A stretch of 64,000 nucleotides of DNA. It comes from Adiantum capillus-veneris (Eukaryota > Streptophyta > Polypodiopsida > Polypodiales > Pteridaceae). The position numbers and the translations under genes are program-made. The notes beneath the pieces were generated by a model. The model made no database searches. It saw only the letters and a list, made by a program, of their open reading frames with translations, and was not told the DNA's origin. The stretch covers positions 89,978,721-90,042,720 of the forward strand of contig CM043956.1 of NCBI GenBank assembly GCA_014529385.2. Direction: 5' to 3'. Below are positions 56,601-64,000 of this stretch, piece after piece; the stretch's first letter is position 1, and the number at the start of each line of letters is the position of its first letter.

Positions 56601-58920
56601 AAGCTCTTTTTTTGGCCTCCAAATATTGCAAATCTGACATATCGTTATCTGCTACTTGAAGAAGAGAACAATCAATTGGCATGGGATGTTCCTCTGATCT
56701 TCTTCTCAGGTCTTCAAATGCATTGCCTTGTCCCAAGAAGGCAATAACTGTTAGGAATTGAATTGCTCCTTTGCAAGGAGCTGATGGAAAGTGATGCAAT
56801 GCACCACAACAATGGTAGCTCAGATTATCTCCCATGGCGTGAAAGGCACATTGCAATTTTGTGAAGTTAGTGAAATCCACAAATGCAAGAAAGACAAATC
56901 CAGGATCTGTTGACCCTCCAGCAATAGCCAAGATCCCATCCAAAGCATTGTTAAATGTCTCCTCACTCCACTTCAAATTGCCTCCAACGTTTTTTGTCAT
57001 ATCTAAAACACATAAGCCAATAGGCACTTTATTATTGAAGTGGCGCATCAAGTAGAGATTGCCTTCCATTTGTAGGCTCACCACATAGATTGACCATGGC
57101 AAATCTCTAGGCTCAGTTTTCTCCTTTTGAAGGTGAATTGCCCATTGCATGTATTTTATTGCTCCATCTGGAAAAGCCATTTTCTTTGTTCCACGCGTCA
57201 AACTAGATCTGATCCATTCCTCGCATAGCATTAAAATTGTTTTATAAACAACATCATTGATGTTATACATTTTGACCACCTCCTCCCAGTCTTTACATGG
57301 TGAAGACTCATTCAAATTGTTGAAGCCTTCAAGAAGTGCATCTTGAATCAATTTGTCTTGCTTCAACTGCTTGATTCGATCATACATGTCAGTTGCATCA
57401 CCATCCTTTGCACTCTTTGACAGTAAAATCTTCTCATCTCTAATCTCTTCTTGAATAGTCTTTACCTCTGATTCCTCAAGGCCACAAAGGTATCTAAATA
57501 CAGTTGTTGGGGGTTTCTTATTCTCCTCTTCTAGATTTTCAATGATTTCTATCCAGCAATCATAAACTAAATCAGAGTACGTGACCATGTGTGCCTGTTT
57601 AGCAATCCAACTTGCTGCTGCACTCATTCTTGCCAATCGAAGAAAAGCCTAAAAAGAAATAGAGAAATAATTAAACTATTGAGCAAGATTTGTTAATTAA
57701 ACACTATCAAAAAGACAAAGAAAATAACTTACATCCCATCCGGCACGAGATGCATGTCCCTCTGCAATTCCACTTGCTGCCTTTGGTGGTCGTCCTGAGA
57801 AGATCCATTGACTCCGTAAATGTCTCAATATTTGGCTGTAAGGTTGCTTGACATACAATGCCTGAGCCTCCTCATTTGCAATGGCAGATATAGCAGTTGC
57901 AACAAATGGAGGAGCATTCACAACAATGCGAGCCTTTCTAAATTTATACACGCTAATCAGTCTTTCAAAGATCTCTTTGTTGTTTTGTTCATTGTGAAGC
58001 AAAACTTTTGCAGCATAGATTGAATGCTGCCCATCAAGAATCCAATAATGATAATCTTTAATTTTTTGCTCCTCTACCTCTTCTACTGCCAAAGGAGTCC
58101 CCTTCTTTGATTTTGCATTTCGAACAGGCATCAAATATGCACATGCTGCAGGCTTGGTCGTACTCCGTGAAAATCCAAATAACACACTTTCAGCGTGTTT
58201 TTTATCCATAATACGTGCATTATAGTGATCAGGAGCAAGCCAACAATTTTGAATAGGGATATCAAATTCCCTATATTGGAAAGGAAAATAATTTATGTAC
58301 TTATTCATTCCACCTGTATCTTTTTCTTGTCCTTTCATGGCCTCAGCTTCTAAAACATCTGGATCCACAATTCTCATCTTTGACATTGAACCCTCTGTTG
58401 ATGAGGATGCCAAAGATGCCTTGTCTACATCCAAAATGGAACTAGTTCGCTTAGCTTCTACTTTCTGCACTTTTGCTTGCTTCTTTGTGGATGGTGGTCG
58501 TGAAGCTTTCACCTTTTTTCGTTGTAGTGTGGCAATGATGGAGCTTTGAAGTTGATCTGCTGTGATATTTGGATTTGATTCTGCAAACTTCCATCCTCGA
58601 GAAAACATTGTCTCTTCTTTGTTTCTAGACATGCGCTCCAATGCATATGCTCCTGGAGATAGTTGAAATTCTAGATTCATTGGAACTAGAATGTCAATGC
58701 ATTCCACCTCTGGATGACTATCAACTACAGAGACAGATGCTTCCACAACTTGTCCAACATCTTCAAACAAGCTGTCATTCTCCTTTTTGGCAATAAATAG
58801 ATGCACCTTATGAAATTGTGCACCCTCTATACCATGTATGTCCAAATACCATTTCCTAAGATCATTGCAAGTATAGTCAACTGAGACAGCAACCCTTGCA
58901 ACCTGTTTTTTTGGAGCCAT
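53131..58920 (-). CDS. Three-exon gene: ParB-like, DNA-methyltransferase-like, SET domain protein (about 1041 aa)
   Basis: Exons 58920-57733, 57648-56268 and 53687-53131. Intron 1 (84 bp) has donor GAT/GTAAGT and acceptor TTTCTTTTTAG. Intron 2 (2580 bp) has donor ACAC/GTATGT and acceptor CTTTTTGCAG. Both junctions keep frame: phase 0, and phase 1 with a split His codon. Domains: unrecognised N-terminus 1-215 with a Lys-rich Ser/Thr linker; ParB-like region about 220-345 with ILDGQHS at 294-300; methyltransferase-like region about 600-800; SET domain about 885-1041. A TTTGTTTCAG acceptor lies 6 nt before the ATG, so there is probably a 5' UTR intron. The protein could couple DNA recognition or modification to histone or protein methylation in the nucleus, but that is inference. 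Expression evidence for the joins is lacking; the two gene halves could also be separate transcripts. Confidence 0.72.
53688..56267. repeat. Intron 2, largely made of minisatellite copies
   Basis: From about 53880 to 56000 it is filled with divergent units in block 3 orientation (CAAGGTCCACCACTTGTCC, CCATTGAAACATGGAGAGAA), less regular than the arrays. It also includes a G9 run in a short G-rich stretch at about 54497-54506. About 56000-56267 and 53690-53870 are non-satellite. Confidence 0.7.
56268..57648 (-). CDS. Exon 2: beta-class DNA methyltransferase-like region, acidic/Gln tail
   Basis: GLCVLDMTKNVGGNLKWS sits where a methyltransferase has (I/D)PPY...W. FNNALDGILAIAGGSTDPGFVFLAFVDF looks like the helix and 'PGGxLFVF' strand. 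KLQCAFHAMGDNLSYHC and GAIQFLTVIAF look like the next two strands. KLVDVFGDGSLVAQEGIQQKKEVICLID resembles motif I (DxFxGSGTT..A...GR..IGID), placed after motif IV as in the beta class. The catalytic D/N-P-P-Y/W is absent, so it may be an inactive or altered enzyme. Residues before about 560 are helical and charged, with no known motif. The tail (EECSPQREEEQQQHH) is low complexity. Confidence 0.5.
57649..57732 (-). other. Intron 1 (84 bp)
   Basis: AT-rich, GTAAGT donor and TTTCTTTTTAG acceptor; joins GWD in phase 0 to AFLRLARM. Confidence 0.8.
57733..58920 (-). CDS. Exon 1: N-terminus and ParB-like (DGQH) domain
   Basis: Starts MAPKKQVARVAVSVDY; the frame further upstream has only a TTG start and lies behind a splice acceptor. 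After a Ser/Thr/Lys linker (RKKVKASRPPSTKKQAKVQK) comes FDIPIQNCWLAPDHYNARIM..HAESVLFGF, which aligns by eye with the start of ParB/sulfiredoxin-like domains (IPIDLIxPNPYNPR..LAESI). YHYWILDGQHSIYAA follows, corresponding to the DGxHR box. Ser replaces the usual Arg after the His, so nuclease or CTPase-type chemistry should not be assumed. NEEAQALYVKQPYSQILRHL resembles the helical part that follows in ParB proteins. Confidence 0.65.
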
Positions 58921-58998
58921 CTTTCCTGAAACAAAAAAAACCAAATGTTATTTTAACATATACTTTTTTGTAATGGATTAAGTTTGTGTGAATACAAG

Positions 58999-59140
58999 TT
59001 CCACCACTTGTTCAAGCTAGATCTAAGCAAGTATACATAGTGATCATTTAAGCTAGTAAACTAAGGGAAGGGAGAAGTAAGGTCCACCACTTGTCCAAGC
59101 TCAGCTCTAGACAACATGGAGAGATTCGAGGTCTACTAAT
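58999..59140 (-). other. Array boundary module, copy 3 (inverted, empty site)
   Basis: The complement reads GTTGTCTAGAGCTGAGCTTG, then CTTCCCTTAGTTTACTAG joined to CTTAAATGATCACTATGTAT and CTTGCTTAGATCTAGCTTG. It lies between the 5' end of the SET gene and block 3. Confidence 0.75.
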
Positions 59141-62100
59141 TGTCTAATATAGGCTAACTATATTGAAACATAGAGAGAAGCAAAGGTCCACCACTTGTCC
59201 AATCTAGGGTCCATTGAAACATGGAGAGAAGGATGCTCCACCATTTGTCCAAAATAGGCTCCATTGAAACATGAAGAGAAGCAAGATGCACCATGTCTTT
59301 GAGATGCTAGGCTCCATTGAAATACCTTAAACCCATGATATTTTGTATATGTGGGGTTTAAATTCAAGGTCCACCACTTGTCCAACCTATTATCCCTAGT
59401 AGCATGAGTGGTTTGGTCTCAAGATTCACCACTTTTCCACTCTATGTCATTATATTAAGAAGATCTGGGTGTTAAGGTCCACCACTTGTCCAACCTATAA
59501 GGCTATATCTTAAATGGTATTATTTACCACCACTTGGAATGCACATGATGGGTTTTACATAGGGGTATGGTTCCAAGGTCCACCACTTGTCCAAGCTAAC
59601 TCTATTGAAACATAGAGAGAATCAAAGGTCCACCACTTGTCCAAGCTAGGCTCCATTGAAACATGGAGAGAAGGATGCTCCACCATTTGTCCAAGCCAGG
59701 TTTGATTGAAACATGAAGAGAAGCAAGCTGCACCATGTCTCCAAAATGCTAGGCTCCATTGAAATATCTTAAACCCATGATATTTCGTACATGGGGGGTT
59801 TACATTCAAGGTCCACCACTTGTCCAACCTATTATCACTAGTAGCATGAGTGGTTTGATGTCAAGATTCACCACTTTTCCACTCTATGTCATTATATTAA
59901 GAAGATCTGGGTGTTAAGGTCCACCACTTGTCCAACCTATAAGGCTATATCTTAAAGGGTATTCTTTCTCACCACTTGGAATGACCATGATAGGTTTTAC
60001 ATGGGGGTTTGGTTCCAAGTTCCACCACTTGTCCAAGCTAACTCTATTGAAACATAGAGAGAAGCAAAGGTCCACCACTTGTCTAAGCTAGGGTCCATTG
60101 AAACATGGAGAGAAGGATGCTCCACCATTTGTCCAAGATAGGCTCCATTGAAACATGAAGAGAAGCAAGCTGCACCATGTCTCCAAGATGCTAAGATCCA
60201 TTGAAATACCTTAAACCCACGATATTTTGTACATGGGGAGTTTACATTCAAGGTCCACCACTTGTCCAACCTATTATCTCTAGTAGCATGAGTGGTTTGG
60301 TCTCAAGATTCACCACTTTTCCACTCTATGTCATTACGTTAAGAAGATCTGGGTGTTAAGGTCGACCACTTGTCCAACCTATAAGGGTATATCTTAAAGG
60401 GTATTCTTTCTCACCACTTGAAATGTCCATGATATGTTTTACATGGGGGTTTGGCTCCAAGGTCCACCACTTGTCCAAGCTAACTCTATTGAAACATAGA
60501 GAGAAACAAAGGTCCACCACTTGTCCAAGCTAGGCTCCATTGAAACATGGAGAGAAGGATCCTCTACCATTTGTCGAAGCTAACTCTATTGAAACATGGG
60601 GGGTTTACATTCAAGGTCCACCACTTGTCCAACCTATTAACGCTAGTAGCATGAGTGGTTTGGTCTCAAGATTCACCACTTTTTCACTCTATGTCATTAT
60701 ATTAAGAATATTTGGGTGTTAAGGTCCACCACTTGTCCAACCTATAAGGCTATATCTTAAGGGTTATTCTTTCTCACCACTTGGAGTGACCAGCATAGGT
60801 TTTACATGGGGGTTTGTTTCAAGGTCCACCACTTGTCCAAGCTAACTCTATTGAAACATAGAGAGAATCAAAGGTCCACCACTTGTCCAAGCTAGGGTCC
60901 ATTGAAACATGGAGAGAAGGATGCTCCACCATTTGTCCAAGATACGCTCCATTGAAACATGAAGAGAAGCAAGCTACACCATGTCTCCAAGATGCTAGGC
61001 TCCATTGAAATACCTCAAACCCATGATATTTTGTACATGGGGGGTTTACATTCAAGGTCCACCACTTGTCCAACCTATTATCTCTAGTAGCATGAGTGGT
61101 TTGGTCTCAAGATTCACCATTTTTCCACTCTATGTCATTCTATTAAGAATATCGGGTGCTAAGGTCCACCACTTGTCCAACCTATAAGGCTATATCTTAA
61201 ACTTTATTCTTTCTCACCACTTGGAGTTACCAAGATAGGTTTTACATGGGAGTTTGGTTCCAAGGCCCACCACTTGTCCAAGCTAACTCTATTGAAACAT
61301 AGAGAGAAGCAAAGGTCCACCACTTGTCCAAGCTAGGCTCCATTGAAACATGGAGAGAAGGATGCTCCACCATTTGTCCAAGATAGGCTCCATTGAAACA
61401 TGAAGGGTCTGCACCATGTCTCCAAGATGCTAGGCTCCATTGAAATACCTTAAACCCATGATATTTCGTACATGGGGGGTTTACATTCAAGGTCCACCAC
61501 TTGTCCAACCTATTATTCTTAGTAGCATGAGTGGTTTGGTCTCAAGATTTACCACTTTTCCACTCTATGTCGTTATATTATGAAGATCTAGGTTTTAAGG
61601 TCGACCACTTGTCCAACCTATAAGGCTAGATCTTAAAGGGTATTATTTCTCACCACTTGGAATGACCATGATATGTTTTACATGGGGGTTTGGTTTCAAG
61701 GTCCACCACTTGTCCAAGCTAACTCTATGGAAACATAGAGAGAAGCAAAGGTCCACCACTTGTCCAAGCTAGGCTCCACTGAGACATTTAGAGAAGGATG
61801 ATCCCCCATTGGTGGAAGATAGGCTTCATTGAAACATGAAAAGAAGCAAGTTGCACCATGTCTCCAAGATTCTAGGATCCATTGAAATACCTTAAACCCA
61901 CGATATTGTTTACATGTGGGGTTTAACGTCAAGGTCAGTCACTTTTCCAAGCTATTATCCCTAGTAGCATGAGTGGTTTGGTCTCAAGATTCACCACTTT
62001 TCCACTCTATGTCATTATATAAAGAATATCTAGGTGTTAAGGTCGACCACTTGTCCAACCTATAAGGGTATATCTTAAAGGGTATTCTTTCTCACCACTT

Positions 62101-64000
62101 GAAATGTCCATGATATGTTTTACATAGGGGTTTGGTTCCAAGGTCCACCACTTATCCAAGCTAACTTTATTCTTCTCATAGAGAGAAGCAAAAGGTCCAC
62201 CACTTGTCGAAGCTAACTCTATTGAAACATGGAAGGTTTACATTCAAGGTCCACCAGTTGTCCAACCTATTAACGCTAGTAGCATGAGGGGTTTGGTCTC
62301 AAGATTCACCACTTTTTCACTCTGTGTCATTATATTAAGAATATTTGGGTATTAAGGTCCACCACTTGTCCAACCTATAAGACTATATCTTAATGGTTAT
62401 TCTTTCTGACCACTTGGAGTGACCATGAAAGGTTTTACATGGGGGTTTGGTTCCAAGGTCCACCACTTGTCCAAGCTAACTCTATTGAAACATAGAGAGA
62501 AGCAAAGGTCCACCACTTGTCTAAGCTAGGGTCTATTGAAACATGGAGAGAAGGATGCTCCACCATTTGTCCAAGATAGACTCCATTGAAACATGAAGAG
62601 AAGCAAGCTGCACCATATCTCCAAGATGCTAGCCTCCATCGAAATACCTTAAACCCACGTTATTTTGTACATGGGGAGTTTACATTCAAGATCAACAATT
62701 TGTCCAACCTATTATCGCTAGTAGCATGAGTGGTTTGCTCTCAAGATTCACCACTTTTCCACTCTCTGTCATTATATTAAGAATATTTGGGTGTTAAGGT
62801 CCACCACTTGTCCAAACCTATAAGACAAAATCTAATGGTTATTCTCTCTCACCCCTTGAAAGACAATTACAATAATAGGTTATCCCTAGCTATTATTGCT
62901 AGTAGCCTTAAGTGGTTCGGTCTCAAGATTCACCACTTTTATTAAGAATATGTGGGTGTTAAGGTCCACCACTTGTCCCACCTATAAGGCTACATCTTAA
63001 AGGTATTCTTCTTACTACTTGGGTGACCATGATAGGTTTTACATGGGGGTTTGGTTGACCATGATAGGTTTTACATGGGGGTTTGGTTCCAAGGTCCACC
63101 ACTTGTCCAAGCTAACTCTATTGAAACATAGAGAGAAGCAAAGGTCCACCCCTTGTCTAAGCTAGGGTCCATTGAAACATGAGGAGAAGCAAGGTGCACC
63201 ATGTCTCCAAGATGCTAGGCTCCATCGAAAAACATTAAACCCACAATATTTCGTAGATGAGGGGTTTACATTCAAGCTCCAACACTTGTCCAATCTATTA
63301 TTGGTAGTAGCCTGAGTGGTTTGGTCTCAAGATTCACCACTTTTCCACTCTATGTCATTATATTAAGAATATGCGCGTGTTAAGGTCCACCACTTGTCCA
63401 ACCTATAAGGCTACATCTTAAAGGTTATTCTTTATTACCACTTGGAGTGACCATGATAGGTTTTACATGGGGGTTTGGTTCCACGGTCCACCACTTGTCC
63501 AAGCTAACTTTATTGAAACATAGAGAGAAACAAAGGTCCACCACTTGTCCAAGCTAGGGTCCATTGAAACATGGAGAGAAGGATGCTCCACCATTTGTCC
63601 AAGATAGGCTCCATTGAAACATGACGAGAAGCAAGCTGCACCATGTCTCCAAGATGTTAGGCTCCATCGAAATACATTAAACCCACGATATTTCATAGAT
63701 GAGGGGTTTACACTCAAGGTCCACCACTTGTCGAAGCTATTATTGCTAGTAGCCAGAGTGGTTTGGTCTCAAGATTCACCACTTTTATTAAGAATATGTG
63801 GGTGTTAAGGTCCACCACTTGTCCAACCTATAAAGCTACATCTTAAAGGTTATTCTTTCTTACTACTTGGAGTGACCATGATAGGTTTTACATGGGGGTT
63901 TGGTTCCAAGGTCCACCACTTGTCCAAGCTAACTCTATTGAAACATAGAGAGAAGCAAAGGTCCACCCCTTGTCTAAGCTAGGGTCCATTGAAACATGGA
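59141..64000 (-). repeat. Minisatellite block 3 with a ~442-bp higher-order unit
   Basis: The core CCACCACTTGTCCAAGCTA recurs about every 50 bp. Four such units plus longer spacers (TTTACATGGGGGTTTGGTTC; GTAGCATGAGTGGTTTGGTC; TATAAGGCTATATCTTAA) form a unit of about 442 bp. Unit starts, taken at the CCAAGGTCC after GGGGTTTGG, fall near 59571, 60013, 60455, 60817, 61258, 61694, 62136, 62451, 63079, 63479 and 63903. Intervals are mostly 436-442, with shortened and lengthened copies. A 32-bp doublet lies at about 63020-63085. It runs off the right edge. Frames of 84-90 codons on the minus strand recur once per unit and are repeat by-products. Confidence 0.92.

Noticed and set aside
59141-64000. 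CRISPR-like pattern: a ~22-bp core separated by ~28-bp stretches
   Set aside because: The 'spacers' are themselves repeated and drift with the core, there is a higher-order unit, no cas genes exist, and the context is a plant nuclear genome. It is a minisatellite.

Overview
This is a piece of a repeat-rich plant nuclear genome. The evidence is plant-type Ty3/gypsy (Metaviridae) LTR retrotransposons with a Tat-like double RNase H layout, interrupted genes with GT..AG introns, a long minisatellite family and no bacterial gene organisation. The satellite, the divergent host genes and the element content would suit a large-genome land plant, possibly a fern or another non-seed plant. That last point is a guess, because no species marker is visible.

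Layout: (1) 1-5.25 kb holds two decayed retroelement pieces: a minus-strand gag-like coiled-coil frame, and a plus-strand integrase frame that carries a retropepsin-like segment AFTER the integrase. (2) 5.25-14.76 kb is copy A, a decayed plus-strand member of a Tat-like family. Its pol is split by a 1.2-kb long-inverted-repeat (foldback) DNA element, and it ends in a 2.63-kb LTR. (3) 14.76-21.6 kb is a patchwork of other gypsy fragments (minus gag, minus RT-RNaseH-INT, plus gag/protease). A truncated LTR of the copy A family follows at 21.6-22.8 kb. (4) 23.2-24.66 kb is minisatellite block 1. (5) 24.66-44.52 kb is a three-LTR, two-body composite of the copy A family on the minus strand (LTR1-B-LTR2-C-LTR3). 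Both bodies keep an open 1759-codon gag-pol frame. The composite is flanked by one 4-bp duplication, CTAG, and its middle LTR is a mosaic of the two outer LTRs. (6) 45.3-46.1 kb is an FCP1/NIF-like phosphatase-domain exon. (7) 46.25-50.37 kb is minisatellite block 2. (8) 51.1-58.9 kb is a host gene cluster on the minus strand: an FCP1-like gene whose frame runs, after an apparent 1-nt slip, into a SAP-like segment, and a three-exon gene. The three exons join in phase into about 1041 residues that read as ParB-like, then beta-class DNA-methyltransferase-like, then SET. (9) 59-64 kb is minisatellite block 3, in inverted orientation relative to blocks 1 and 2.

The minisatellite shares a core (CCACCACTTGTCCAAGCTA or its complement) repeated about every 50 bp and, in block 3, a higher-order unit of about 442 bp. 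A non-satellite boundary module of about 150 bp occurs three times, each time between an array and a gene. The 24.66-44.52 kb composite sits inside one copy, and the other two copies give its empty site. The order array, module, FCP-like gene occurs twice in the same orientation, which points to an old segmental duplication.

The most unusual items are the ParB/MTase-like/SET gene, the integrase-then-protease order at 2.7-4.7 kb, and the recombinant middle LTR. All family assignments were made by eye from motifs; no database search was run.
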